64,000 bases of DNA. Source: Nitrospira sp. CR1.3 (GTDB lineage Bacteria; Nitrospirota; Nitrospiria; Nitrospirales; Nitrospiraceae). Below the pieces are notes generated by a model. The model was not told where the DNA came from and made no database searches. It saw nothing but the letters and a program-made list of their open reading frames with translations. The stretch covers positions 79,844 through 143,843 of the forward strand of contig WIAH01000010.1 of assembly GCA_014055525.1 (NCBI GenBank), in the 5' to 3' direction. The translations under genes were made by a program, and so were the position numbers. The stretch's first letter is position 1. Every line of letters begins with the position of its first letter. Shown here piece after piece: positions 53,516 to 62,394 of this stretch.

Positions 53516-54751
53516 CTAATGTGAGAGTGCCAGCTTCGGCGGAAAATATGTCAATGTAAACATGGCCGCATTGGACGTGGCGGAATCTTGAGCACCCGAT
53601 CCGTCACGCCATCTGAACGTGTACGACAGTTCGGCTCTCCACCACTCCAGAAATCTCCAGGAGATCTTGGGGGCGAAGTACAGCAACCGCTGATCGGAGA
53701 TCGTGCCTCCAATCGCGCGAGACGTGACGCCCGAAACGCGGTAGCCTGAAGCCTCGAATGATGCGCCAAGGGTTTCGCTGAAATCGTGCCCGACGGAGGC
53801 GAAGATCCGATCGGTTCGAATCAAGAGACCGAATCCGCTGGGGACAATATCCCGCGACGCGCTGGCTTGCACGGTGGTGCTTTCGAATTTCTTCGTCAGA
53901 CCGGCTCCGAATACCCAAACCGTGTCGCTGGCTCCCACGCTGGCGCCGGTGGTTTCGGTGGTGGACTTCACGAAACGAGGGCCGCCGTATACGGTGCCGG
54001 TGAATGATTCCGTAAAGGCATGTGTGAGGTTCACGCTCGCGCCGGGGAAACTGGCGCGAAATGGGGAGGGCGCATTCGTGGTATGGAAATCGAAGTACGA
54101 ACCGGACAGCTGTATCTGATCCTGCTCGGTCAATTGATATAAGAGCCCGCCGGAAGCCCCAAACAGCTGATAATTCACGAGTCCGAGACGCAGGCCATCT
54201 TCATACGTTGTGTCTGAGAACTGGAAGGTCGACTGAAAGGAAAACTTCTCCGTCAAGCTTCTCGTCCATGATGGCGCGGCATTCCACTGATTCCGTTGAG
54301 TAAATCGAAGCACCAGACCTGTCGTAAGCAGCTCGGACATCAGCGTATTATCCCGAGTGAACCCTCCGGTGAACCCCAGACGGTCTTTTTCCCCTTTGTA
54401 GTTCACCGTGAGTGGAAGAAAGATGTTCGTAAAACTGGTCTCCTCTCCCCCGTAGTACGTCACAAAATCGGCGGCCATGCGGCCGCTGACCTCGAGTCGC
54501 TCTGTTCTTCCGGCAAACTCCGCCGCCGGCGAGACCCAATATCCATAACTTTCATCGTGGGGCAGCGGGGTAAGGAGCAGATTGTCGTTGTAGACTCCTC
54601 TCAGCCCAATCGAGGGTAACACCGACCACTCCGCTGCTTCGCTGAAGTTTGTCATCATTGGACCCACGATGCAGAACCACAGAAAGAACTCGCCGACTCT
54701 CCTCCAACTGCAATGGGAATTACCGCTCTCTCCCCCATAGCATGATCGCAT
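53516..54751 (-). CDS. Outer-membrane beta-barrel protein of the exosortase/EPS locus
   Basis: About 411 residues from ATG 54751 (GTG 54760 is the other option). An N-terminal hydrophobic stretch (FFLWFCIVGPMMTNFSEA) with basic residues before it suggests a signal peptide ending near SEAAEW. The rest is repeated amphipathic strands with aromatic girdles, such as PSIGLRGVYNDNLLLTP, and a C-terminal strand ending FTLTYFPPKLALSH, as in porin-like barrels. The opening GLRGVYNDNLLLTP is typical of barrels in PEP-CTERM loci. It is likely part of polymer export. It lies between the wza-like gene and the chain-length gene. Confidence 0.85.
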   Translation of the reverse strand: MRSCYGGESGNSHCSWRRVGEFFLWFCIVGPMMTNFSEAAEWSVLPSIGLRGVYNDNLLLTPLPHDESYGYWVSPAAEFAGRTERLEVSGRMAADFVTYYGGEETSFTNIFLPLTVNYKGEKDRLGFTGGFTRDNTLMSELLTTGLVLRFTQRNQWNAAPSWTRSLTEKFSFQSTFQFSDTTYEDGLRLGLVNYQLFGASGGLLYQLTEQDQIQLSGSYFDFHTTNAPSPFRASFPGASVNLTHAFTESFTGTVYGGPRFVKSTTETTGASVGASDTVWVFGAGLTKKFESTTVQASASRDIVPSGFGLLIRTDRIFASVGHDFSETLGASFEASGYRVSGVTSRAIGGTISDQRLLYFAPKISWRFLEWWRAELSYTFRWRDGSGAQDSATSNAAMFTLTYFPPKLALSH

Positions 54752-54765
54752 CGGTACCACGGCGA

Positions 54766-55377
54766 CTACGGCACCATGACCACATCGCCCCGTTGCAGGA
54801 GAATATTCTGCTCCAGTTCATTCCCTTTTCTAACGTCACCGTACCGAAAGTGAAATACATGCTGCTGGCCTTTCAGCCGCCGAATGACCTTGATGTCGTT
54901 CTCAGCGGCGAAGGGCGTCAATCCTCCGGCCAAACTCAAGGCCTGCAAGACATCGGTGTAATGTCCAATCAAATATTCTCCCGGTTTGTTCACGCGCCCG
55001 ACGACATACACTTTGTAGCTGAGCACCTTGATGACGGCGACTGAGACATTCGGATTGGGAATAAATTTCGTCATTCGTTTGATAATGTCCGAGCGAATCT
55101 CCTCGACCGTGCGATCCTCAGCGAGGATGTCGCCGACCAGGGGAAAGGAAAACATGCCGTCGGGACGCACGACGACTTCTCTGGTCAGTTGTTCATCTTT
55201 CCAGACCGATACTAGCAAAACGTCCTCCGCGCCGAGGCGATATCCCGGGTCCACCTGGCTCGCAGGTTGGCTGCCCATCGCGGTCGATCCGTGAGAGAAC
55301 CCACAGCCGGTTATGAGCCAGACAAGAAGGACAATTCGTGAGGGCGAACACAAGTTTCTGCTCCAGGTTGCTGCCAT
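54766..55377 (-). CDS. Wza-like polysaccharide export lipoprotein
   Basis: A 203-residue outer-membrane lipoprotein of the Poly_export/SLBB type. ATG 55377 has AAGGAG 6 bases upstream; the longer frame overlaps the TPR gene and is a shadow. The lipobox LITGC places the lipidated Cys near residue 25. The export domain begins YRLGAEDVLLVSVWKDEQL and an SLBB domain follows (YVVGRVNKPGEY, LQALSLAGGLTPFA). It is 10 bp downstream of the PrsT-like gene. Confidence 0.93.
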   Translation of the reverse strand: MAATWSRNLCSPSRIVLLVWLITGCGFSHGSTAMGSQPASQVDPGYRLGAEDVLLVSVWKDEQLTREVVVRPDGMFSFPLVGDILAEDRTVEEIRSDIIKRMTKFIPNPNVSVAVIKVLSYKVYVVGRVNKPGEYLIGHYTDVLQALSLAGGLTPFAAENDIKVIRRLKGQQHVFHFRYGDVRKGNELEQNILLQRGDVVMVP

Positions 55378-55387
55378 ATTTCGCTCC

Positions 55388-57772
55388 TTATCCTTCCAGC
55401 TGAGAAAGAATCCCTTCGGCTTCCTCCCGGCCATGGAAGGCATCCTGACCCTTGAGGGCCTTTCCAAGATGGGCGAGAGCTTCTTTTCTCCGGCCGGACC
55501 GGTGATAGGCCATGCCGAGGTGGTAGTTGAGAACAGCGGCATCGGGCAGCTTGGCGACCGCGTCTTTCATCAACCGGAGCGCGTCCTCCTGCTGCCCCAT
55601 CTTGAACCGGGTCCAGCCGAGCGTGTCCAGGAACATCGGATGCGGGGCGTCCTTCTCAAAACTTCTGCTGAGCGCGAAGGCCTTCTGTAAGCTCGGCGGA
55701 TCGCCCTTGTGGTCCACCAAGAGGACGGCCAAGTTGTTTGCCGCGAGAAGATTCTTCGGATTCAGCCGCAATGCCGACTCGTAGGCGACCATGGCCCCGT
55801 CGATATGGCCTCCGTCAGACAACGCGGAAGCCAAGAGCATGTGCAGTTCTTCGCTGTCCGGATTGGCCGTGAGGCCGGATTGAAGAATCTGAGCGGCGAC
55901 ATCGGGTTTTCGGTTGGAGAGCCATAACCCGGCCCAATCGAGCCAAGGCGTAATCCACTTCGGATGGAGCCGAACGGCTTCGCGGAAGTGACTGCCGGCA
56001 TCCTCCTGTTTCCCGACGAGCAGAAGAACCTCTCCAAGCAGTCCATGCGCAAAAGGATGGTCGGGCTTTGCGGTAAGCACGGCTTCCAGCCTCGCCTTGG
56101 CACGCTCCCGCTGACCGCGTGATAGGTCGAGCTTCACGAGGGCCAGGAGTGGCTCTGGTTCATTCGGCGCCAGACCGGCGGCTCGCTCGTAAGCCGCGCC
56201 GGCTTCGTTGAGAAGCTGCTGGGCTTCGAACAGCCGACCCTCTCCTATGTACGTGGCGTAACTGTCTCCCGCTACGGCTCGAAGTCTGGCAAGGGTTCGC
56301 GCGCCCTCTTCCCAGTTTCTTGTCACCAGGTCGAGACTCATGAGCATGTCGAGCGCGAGGACGTCGTTGGGTCTCTGTCTCAGGAGTTCTTCAAGCCTCG
56401 TTCTGGCCTGGCGATGCCGGCCGCTCTGACTGTCCAAGGCGGCCAACGATCGTCGCGCATCGACTTCTCCCGGATAGAGCGCAACCGCGCGCTCGAAACT
56501 TTCCCGCGCAAGATTCGTTTCTCCCGTCAGGATGTACGCCTGGCCGAGCAGGAACTGCACCGAGGCCAACTCCGGCTGGTCGTGGAGGACGGTCCGGAAG
56601 GCCTGCACGGCATCCTTGCCGTTTCTCCTGGCCAAGGCCATTCGACCCGAGAGAACCAGCCCCTCGGATGACCGAGGGTTCTCCTTGAGGACCTCTTCGA
56701 CCTGCCGCTCAGCATCCTGCGGTTTCCCCGCGAGCAGATCCAGCTCGGCGAGCTTCACCTTGGCTTCGAGTCCTGCGGGTTTGTCTTTGTATCGTTTGAT
56801 CATGGTCTCGTAGGACTCGCGGGCCTTCCCCTCCGCTCCGTCCTTCTGGTAGAGGGCGGCGAGGGCGAATTCAATTTTGGTCGAATGCGGGAGATGCGCC
56901 GCCGCGTCCAGCAAGGCCTGTTCAGCGGCGGAAACATTCTTGCGCGAGCTCAGAAAATCGGCCAGCAGCAGATGACGCTGTTCGCTGTCCGGGTCCAAAG
57001 CCACGGCTTCACGCAACACGGCCTCAGCCTTCCCCCGGTCTCCCAATGCATCGAAGTGCCGCGCCAGTCTCAAGCGATGATCCAGCGACTTCGGCTCGGC
57101 TTCGATCATCCGCCTCGCCACCGCCTCAGCTCCCGTCGAGTCGTGCGCTCGATTCAACACCTCGCTCAGGTTACTCAAAAGATCCATGTCACGAGGATGC
57201 GCTCGTAATGCTCGCTGCAGGACGGACTCAGCATCCCGATATCTCCCCTGTTGACTGTAGAGCGTGGCCAGCAGGATGGAGACATCGGGCTCGACTGGAA
57301 ATTGCGCAGCCAACGCTTCGGCTTCGGGTAGGGCCGAAGCCACGTGCTCATCAGTGGCGGCGTGCGCCGCGATTCTCAACGCGATGGCTTGAGGCTGCCG
57401 CGGATATCTTGCCAATACCTTGTCTGCGACGGACACGACCTGCTCGGTCAGCTTGGCTTCCAGGTAATACTTGGCCAGGGTAATCAAGGCGCCCACATGG
57501 GCCGGATCCAGTTGGACGACCTCTTGATACAGCTGAACGGCATTTCGCCAGTTCTTTTCCTTTTCTTCGACCTGCGCGAACAAGTAGTAGGCTTCGACGT
57601 CCTTCGGATCGATCTTGAGGACATTCCGCAAGGCCACGCGGGCTTTCGGGTAGTTGCCGGCGTCGACATACTCCTGAGCTCGCGCGCGGTACTTCGCTTT
57701 CCGCTCTTCAGGGCCACCGCACGCCAGGATCGCGCTCGCCACAACCAATATGATGAAAGATCTGTACTTCAT
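55388..57772 (-). CDS. PrsT-like TPR-repeat lipoprotein
   Basis: A 794-residue protein starting at ATG 57772 (MKYRSFIILVV) with lipobox AILAC, so it is lipidated near residue 18. It then holds about 18-20 TPR units along its length, many starting with a P-x-D/E pattern such as IDPKDVEAYYLFAQVEEKEKNW. This matches the TPR lipoprotein that accompanies exosortase A/EPS loci (PrsT). It probably scaffolds the envelope assembly complex. It is followed 10 bp later by the Wza-like gene. Confidence 0.9.
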   Translation of the reverse strand: MKYRSFIILVVASAILACGGPEERKAKYRARAQEYVDAGNYPKARVALRNVLKIDPKDVEAYYLFAQVEEKEKNWRNAVQLYQEVVQLDPAHVGALITLAKYYLEAKLTEQVVSVADKVLARYPRQPQAIALRIAAHAATDEHVASALPEAEALAAQFPVEPDVSILLATLYSQQGRYRDAESVLQRALRAHPRDMDLLSNLSEVLNRAHDSTGAEAVARRMIEAEPKSLDHRLRLARHFDALGDRGKAEAVLREAVALDPDSEQRHLLLADFLSSRKNVSAAEQALLDAAAHLPHSTKIEFALAALYQKDGAEGKARESYETMIKRYKDKPAGLEAKVKLAELDLLAGKPQDAERQVEEVLKENPRSSEGLVLSGRMALARRNGKDAVQAFRTVLHDQPELASVQFLLGQAYILTGETNLARESFERAVALYPGEVDARRSLAALDSQSGRHRQARTRLEELLRQRPNDVLALDMLMSLDLVTRNWEEGARTLARLRAVAGDSYATYIGEGRLFEAQQLLNEAGAAYERAAGLAPNEPEPLLALVKLDLSRGQRERAKARLEAVLTAKPDHPFAHGLLGEVLLLVGKQEDAGSHFREAVRLHPKWITPWLDWAGLWLSNRKPDVAAQILQSGLTANPDSEELHMLLASALSDGGHIDGAMVAYESALRLNPKNLLAANNLAVLLVDHKGDPPSLQKAFALSRSFEKDAPHPMFLDTLGWTRFKMGQQEDALRLMKDAVAKLPDAAVLNYHLGMAYHRSGRRKEALAHLGKALKGQDAFHGREEAEGILSQLEG

Positions 57773-57843
57773 GATCCCCATGGTTTCATTCCAGTTTCTA
57801 AGCGGAACCGTCTGAGGTTTAACGCTATCCTCAAACCTTCTCC

Positions 57844-57871
57844 TTCAGTCTTCAGTCTTCAGTCTTGAGCC
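57844..57871. repeat. Tandem heptamer TTCAGTC x3
   Basis: TTCAGTC occurs three times head to tail at 57844-57864, followed by TTGAGCC, a degenerate fourth unit. It lies in the gap between the sugar transferase stop and the PrsT-like start, just after a GAGGTTT...AAACCT pair. Its GAGG/ACC flavour recalls the hexamer repeats at 49.4 and 50.8 kb. Confidence 0.65.
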
Positions 57872-57884
57872 TTTCCCCCTTCCC

Positions 57885-59519
57885 CTACAGCCACACTCGT
57901 ATTCCCAGCCCGAACAGGATCCACAATGAGACCAAGCCTAGTTGCCGCACCCGATCCGCAAAGGCGTGCAAGAGCAATTCGAAGGAAAAGAACAACACCA
58001 TCAGCTTGGCCGCAAAGACTCCCAATGTCGAAAAATCGGCACTCACTTCCGGAAGCAGCGGGAATGACACGGCCAGAAACACCATGAGATAGTCGAGCGG
58101 CGTCGTCTGAAACCGGCTCGTTTCGTTAAATCGCAAGCTCAGAAGAACCATGACGGCGACGACGACAAAAAAGACGTTATGGGTCGTCGAAAAAGCTGAG
58201 ACTGAGCGAAGTCTGGAGTGGTCGACGACATACAGCAAACAGGTCGTGCCTACGTAGAGTCCCCCGCGGACAAAGTATGGAACTTGGCGCGGAAACAGGA
58301 ACAGGCCAAGCAGGACGATGCCAAACAGCACTATCGCCAGGTACCCCACATCGTCGGGCACGTGAGCAGGGAACAGCACCAGACCGGCAAGAAAAACAGG
58401 AACCGTCACCGCGAGAAATCTGATGGGCATCTCCGCAAGCCAGGGACCGATTAGGAACTGGTTCAGAGTGACCTTGGAGAAGAACTGACCATCCTGTGAG
58501 GTCGATGCAGGCAGAAGACCTCGTCCTGCCGCAATGAACAGGACCAGAACCGATCCGGCAAGCGCGGTGTAGAGCGGGATAATCAGCAGATCCGATTGCC
58601 ATCGCAACAGATAGGCCAGTCCGAGCATGCCCGCTTGAATGCCGTAAATCACGGTTACGGCCTCATAATGGGTGAACCCGACGCGCAGAAGTTTGTGGTG
58701 AATGTGCGCGCGATCGCCGACAAACGGCGACCGACCTTCGGCCAACCGTTGCCCTGTCACTCCGAGCGTATCCAGGAAGGGCAGCCCCAGCAGGAAAAGC
58801 GTGAGGCTGGGGCTGAACGGGGCTCGACTCGCATCGGTCAGCAGAATGGCCAGCACGCCCATTGTGAATCCCAGCAGCTGGCTGCCTCCGTCGCCCATGA
58901 AAATTCGAGCCGGATACGTGTTGTATCGCAGAAACCCCAGGAGCCCTCCGAGGAACGGCACGGTCAACAACAACACGGTCGAATCGTTGGAGAGATAGGC
59001 CAAGTAGGCCATTCCGGACAGCGTAAGGAAAGAAAGTCCGCCGGCGAGGCCATCCAACCCATCCGTCAGATTCACCGCGTTCGAGGCTCCGACGAGAACG
59101 AGCACGGTCAGCGGGATCCCGGCCCACAGCGGCATCTCCGCGTCGAGCATGAAGGGAATGGTTTCGAAACGGATGTTGCCAACGACGATGACGGTCAACG
59201 CAGCCAAGACCTGCCCCAGCAGTTTGATCCGGTAGTTGAGGTTGACACGATCGTCCCAGACTCCGAATCCAAGGACGATCAGATTGCCCAAGACGACGGC
59301 AAGGGTCGTCCGGTCCTTGGGCGCCCACCAGGCAATCGCCGCACAAGCCCCGACAGCAAACGCGATTCCTCCGACGCGCGGCATTGGCTGGTGATGCACC
59401 TTCCGTAAACCCGGCTGATCGAGAATGCGCAACCGATCCGCCGCTATGCGTAGCGGCGGAATCAGCGCCATGCAGATTAGTAACGCGGTCATGAAACTGA
59501 AGAAGAGCTCGCTGCTCAT
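57885..59519 (-). CDS. Polyprenyl-phosphate sugar-1-phosphate transferase (WecA/MraY family) with extra C-terminal membrane domain
   Basis: A 544-residue integral membrane protein that would start the lipid-linked glycan by moving a sugar-phosphate onto undecaprenyl phosphate. WecA/MraY motifs are present: D89-D90 in GVWDD, NLTDGLDGLAGG near 150, FMGDGGSQLLG near 210 and the DRAHIHHKLL loop near 270. Members usually have about 330-360 residues; here a further 190 residues with about five to six spans follow residue 350. The sugar is unknown. It lies between the exosortase and the TPR lipoprotein. Confidence 0.9.
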   Translation of the reverse strand: MSSELFFSFMTALLICMALIPPLRIAADRLRILDQPGLRKVHHQPMPRVGGIAFAVGACAAIAWWAPKDRTTLAVVLGNLIVLGFGVWDDRVNLNYRIKLLGQVLAALTVIVVGNIRFETIPFMLDAEMPLWAGIPLTVLVLVGASNAVNLTDGLDGLAGGLSFLTLSGMAYLAYLSNDSTVLLLTVPFLGGLLGFLRYNTYPARIFMGDGGSQLLGFTMGVLAILLTDASRAPFSPSLTLFLLGLPFLDTLGVTGQRLAEGRSPFVGDRAHIHHKLLRVGFTHYEAVTVIYGIQAGMLGLAYLLRWQSDLLIIPLYTALAGSVLVLFIAAGRGLLPASTSQDGQFFSKVTLNQFLIGPWLAEMPIRFLAVTVPVFLAGLVLFPAHVPDDVGYLAIVLFGIVLLGLFLFPRQVPYFVRGGLYVGTTCLLYVVDHSRLRSVSAFSTTHNVFFVVVAVMVLLSLRFNETSRFQTTPLDYLMVFLAVSFPLLPEVSADFSTLGVFAAKLMVLFFSFELLLHAFADRVRQLGLVSLWILFGLGIRVWL

Positions 59520-59640
59520 TGGTCCCTTTTTGTGTGTTGGCTCTCAGTTGATCGCCCTCAGCCTCCGGACCGGACTCCGACGGCATCACATCAGAAACGG
59601 GCGGCCGTCGCTTCTCGACTTCTCCTTTCAACCTCTCCGG

Positions 59641-61218
59641 CTAATCCGGGACATATCTGGTGAGTTCACTCTGGACAATCGAAGCAAAGTCGAGGAGACG
59701 TCTATCGACATCGGTTTCAGATTCTCCGGGCGCCATCAGCGAAGCCACTCGTACCAGCGCGCCATCGGTCCGTTGCCGCGACAACGCGTCCCAGAACAAA
59801 TAGAACTTGACCAGATACTCATTCGTGAGGAGGCGGTCCCGCTGTTTGAACCAATAAAGCACGATCTGTTTTTGGTCCGCCTTCTGAATCAGCGCGCGAT
59901 TGACTTGCAGTGGCCAGACCGAGCGTGAGGTGGACGGCACCCACACGTTCGACAGCGACGAAATCTCCCATCCGCCGCCCGGCAGGCAGCTCTGAGGCGA
60001 ATGGGCCGATTGACCCATTTTCTGCGATCGATAGTAGGCGGCATACAAATTGACGGGCGTGCCGTCGATGGATCGAAAATCGGCCAACACATAGTCGTCG
60101 AGCCGAAGCGCGTCGATAAATTGTCTCTCCAAGGCGAGAGGCGTGCCCTCCCACCTGTTGAATTGCATCGGAAAATCCACGAACGATGATCTCGGCGGCG
60201 GTGCTTCCTCCCGCTGCGCGACGGCTTTGGAGGCAAACGCGAATGGAACGAGAAGGGCGAGCCCGCACAGAAAGGCTGGAGCGGGACACACTGGTCGTGA
60301 GACGGGAGGGCAACATGGAGACCGCAAGTCTGAGGCAGGCCACGAGGTTTCGATCCAAGAAGATCCACCGAGCAATGACGGCCGCTCTCCCCTTGCTCCA
60401 ATCCTGGCCAACAAGGACATCTCAAGGACCAGCAACCCAAGACTCGCCATGAAAAGCACCCATCCTTCGAAGAAGTGATAGAACCCCTCCGCTGCTCCCT
60501 CTCCATATGTCTCCACCAGCACCCCGATCATGCCGATCCGAAATCCGTTAATGAGAATCGAGATGGGGAGCGATGAGAGGACGACCAGCGCCCGCTTCCA
60601 CATGCTGTCCTTGAAGAGATAGGCGCAGAGCAGCGCGAGCGACGTCAGGGGAAGCAGGTATCTGACGCCGCTGCAGGCTTCTGCGACTTGCAACTGGACA
60701 GGCCCGAGGTCGATGACATTCCCCTCGCGGAAAGCCGTCACTCCAACCGCCTGCAAGCTCCAGACGCCAAGGGCGGAGGACATCAACTGGAGTTGAGCCG
60801 ACAATGCCGCATAGAGGAAGACCGGCAAAGGAATGGCGGTGAGCAGATACAACAAGGGAAAGGCGATCGCCTTGGTCCCGGAAACTCCGATCAAAGTAAC
60901 GATCAGACCGACTACGATCAACCATAGAGAGACGTGAGACACCACGTAGATCGTGCCCAATTCTCCGATCCAAGAAAGAACCAGCCCTCCCACCATGACG
61001 ATGATCCCCAGCCATGGCTGAGTGACGCCTCCTGCGATGACGCGACTTCTTGATTGCCACATGAGAAATCCGCTGACGAACGGTACGAACAAGCCGTGAC
61101 TGTAATCTTCGCTGCCGACCCATTGACGAAGAAGGAATGACAGACTGTCGAAGTACAGGAATCCCAAGAGGCCTAACGCGAGGCTTATGCTGCAGACCAG
61201 GAAGGGCCTGATACTCAT
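59641..61218 (-). CDS. Exosortase fused to EpsI domain (XrtD-like)
   Basis: A 525-residue protein. Residues 1-270 are the eight-span exosortase with the catalytic Cys182 (AEACSGVRYL), Arg227 (NGFRIGMIG) and His248 (FYHFFEGW). A second hydrophobic segment near 310-330 leads into a periplasmic EpsI-type domain (HSPQSCLPGGGWE near 435). Exosortases cleave and transfer PEP-CTERM-type proteins at the inner membrane. The fused form and the VPLPA-type target next door match the XrtD group as I remember it. The family name should be confirmed by profile. Confidence 0.92.
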   Translation of the reverse strand: MSIRPFLVCSISLALGLLGFLYFDSLSFLLRQWVGSEDYSHGLFVPFVSGFLMWQSRSRVIAGGVTQPWLGIIVMVGGLVLSWIGELGTIYVVSHVSLWLIVVGLIVTLIGVSGTKAIAFPLLYLLTAIPLPVFLYAALSAQLQLMSSALGVWSLQAVGVTAFREGNVIDLGPVQLQVAEACSGVRYLLPLTSLALLCAYLFKDSMWKRALVVLSSLPISILINGFRIGMIGVLVETYGEGAAEGFYHFFEGWVLFMASLGLLVLEMSLLARIGARGERPSLLGGSSWIETSWPASDLRSPCCPPVSRPVCPAPAFLCGLALLVPFAFASKAVAQREEAPPPRSSFVDFPMQFNRWEGTPLALERQFIDALRLDDYVLADFRSIDGTPVNLYAAYYRSQKMGQSAHSPQSCLPGGGWEISSLSNVWVPSTSRSVWPLQVNRALIQKADQKQIVLYWFKQRDRLLTNEYLVKFYLFWDALSRQRTDGALVRVASLMAPGESETDVDRRLLDFASIVQSELTRYVPD

Positions 61219-61365
61219 ACAAGGTACTCGCGGGTGAATGAGTTAGGACTGGGTGACTGCGCAGGGAACAGTATGGGCGCCGGATGGATACGCGTGAGAC
61301 TGTCTGCTCAGAGGGCTTTCTGTAATCATGACTATGCTGTTTCCCTTCATTGGATCACAGAGAGT

Positions 61366-61395
61366 GGACTTGGGACCCGTCTGGGTCCCAAGTCC
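61366..61395. repeat. Perfect 13-bp inverted repeat downstream of the VPLPA-CTERM gene
   Basis: GGACTTGGGACCC (61366-61378) and GGGTCCCAAGTCC (61383-61395) pair perfectly around a 4-base GTCT loop. On the minus strand it begins 25 bases after the VPLPA-CTERM stop. No run of T follows, so it is either a terminator without a U-tract or an RNA-stabilising stem. It sits in the 200-bp gap that separates this gene from the exosortase. Confidence 0.75.
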
Positions 61396-61419
61396 GCGCG
61401 AGCACGATCCTCTTGCCGT

Positions 61420-62088
61420 CTACGACTGTGTCCCGCGAAGATTCCTCAGCCCCCCTGCGCCAAGACCCACCAGTGAGATAAGGCCTGCGCCGAACAGCAG
61501 GACCGCCGCCGGCAACGGCACGGCCGTCAGACTGGACAACGATCCCTGAATTCTCACGAGATTTCCCTCGGCATTCTCGAAAATGAGACGCCATCGGCTA
61601 CCGGTCAAAGAGCCCAGGCCGGGAGGGTTCTGCATGTTGGTGTTGGCAAACAAGCTTCCCTCACGATCCAGATGCAAATCGAACCGGAAGGGAGAATAGC
61701 CGTTGATTGCAGACCCTGTAGCGGCTGTGACCAGCCTCCATCGGTCTCCAATCGAGCCGCCTCCCAAGTCGATCCCCTTGAATATCGTCACGGCATTGGC
61801 CCCGGGCGCGTAGGTGGACGTGTAGCCGCCGATATTCAGGGTCATGTTCGAGACAACGCCCGGGTAATTTCCGCCGACAGCAGGGCTGTTGTCGAACTGG
61901 AACATCCCGGAGACCGGAGACATCAAATTCACGGTGGGGAGCAACGCCCCATTGACCTGGCTTACGCCGCCGGTGAAGGAGTAGGTCACGAGAGCGGCCT
62001 TCGCCTCGGCTACTGAGAACAGGAGGGAGAACAGCGCGATCGCCGGCAAGATATACCCTGTGATCGACAACTGCCTAATGGTCCGCAT
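61420..62088 (-). CDS. VPLPA-CTERM sorted surface protein
   Basis: A 222-residue exported protein. I start it at ATG 62088, preceded by AAGGAG with 8-base spacing. A signal peptide (GYILPAIALFSLLFSVAEAKA) is cleaved near residue 30. The mature domain is beta-rich, Gly/Asn-rich. The C-terminal 33 residues are a full sorting signal: VPLPA, then hydrophobic AVLLFGAGLISLVGLGAGG, then basic RNLRG. The adjacent exosortase should recognise it. The mature domain belongs to no family I know. A sigma-54-like promoter lies upstream. Confidence 0.9.
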   Translation of the reverse strand: MRTIRQLSITGYILPAIALFSLLFSVAEAKAALVTYSFTGGVSQVNGALLPTVNLMSPVSGMFQFDNSPAVGGNYPGVVSNMTLNIGGYTSTYAPGANAVTIFKGIDLGGGSIGDRWRLVTAATGSAINGYSPFRFDLHLDREGSLFANTNMQNPPGLGSLTGSRWRLIFENAEGNLVRIQGSLSSLTAVPLPAAVLLFGAGLISLVGLGAGGLRNLRGTQS

Positions 62089-62394
62089 AACAAACACTCC
62101 TTAGTAAAGGTGGTACATGATGCACGGTCCGTTAGGTGAGCAAATCCTAGACCGCGAGTCCCACTTACTATCTCATTGGAAAACCACGAGGCGGTTCTTC
62201 ACAAAGGAAGAGGCTGTCTGTTCAATCCTACGAGGCCGGTTCAATTCCGAATCACGCACATGGAGGCACGAAATATTTGCAGATGTGGCGCTCTATCATC
62301 AGAGATGACACAGCCGCAGCCAACGCGCGATTCTGATAGCACATCGCTGCACATGAGGAGGATATCTGTGGAGCTGAGGGGAAACTGCCGGAGG
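62089..62394. other. Non-coding stretch between the VPLPA-CTERM and GH56-like genes
   Basis: About 306 bases without a gene that I can support; the small frames here lack ribosome-binding sites and family sequence. The part nearest the VPLPA-CTERM gene holds a ribosome-binding site and a sigma-54-like promoter (62139-62154). The rest is more A/T rich than the neighbouring genes and shows nothing further. Confidence 0.6.
62139..62154 (-). promoter_or_regulatory. Candidate sigma-54 promoter for the VPLPA-CTERM gene
   Basis: On the minus strand CGGTCTAGGATTTGCT has GG and TTGCT at exactly the sigma-54 spacing (GG at -24, GC at -12; consensus TGGCACG-N4-TTGCT). The -12 element is good and the -24 element is weak outside GG. 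The start of transcription would fall about 40 bases before the ATG. PEP-CTERM-type genes are often sigma-54 dependent in other bacteria. Confidence 0.45.

Noticed and set aside
57844..57871. CRISPR-like array
   Set aside because: Units are 7 bases with no spacers; it is a simple tandem repeat. No CRISPR array or cas gene is visible anywhere in the window.
58663..59631. 322-codon minus frame overlapping the sugar transferase
   Set aside because: It is a shadow: Arg/Gly-rich translation in another frame of a gene with all WecA/MraY motifs.
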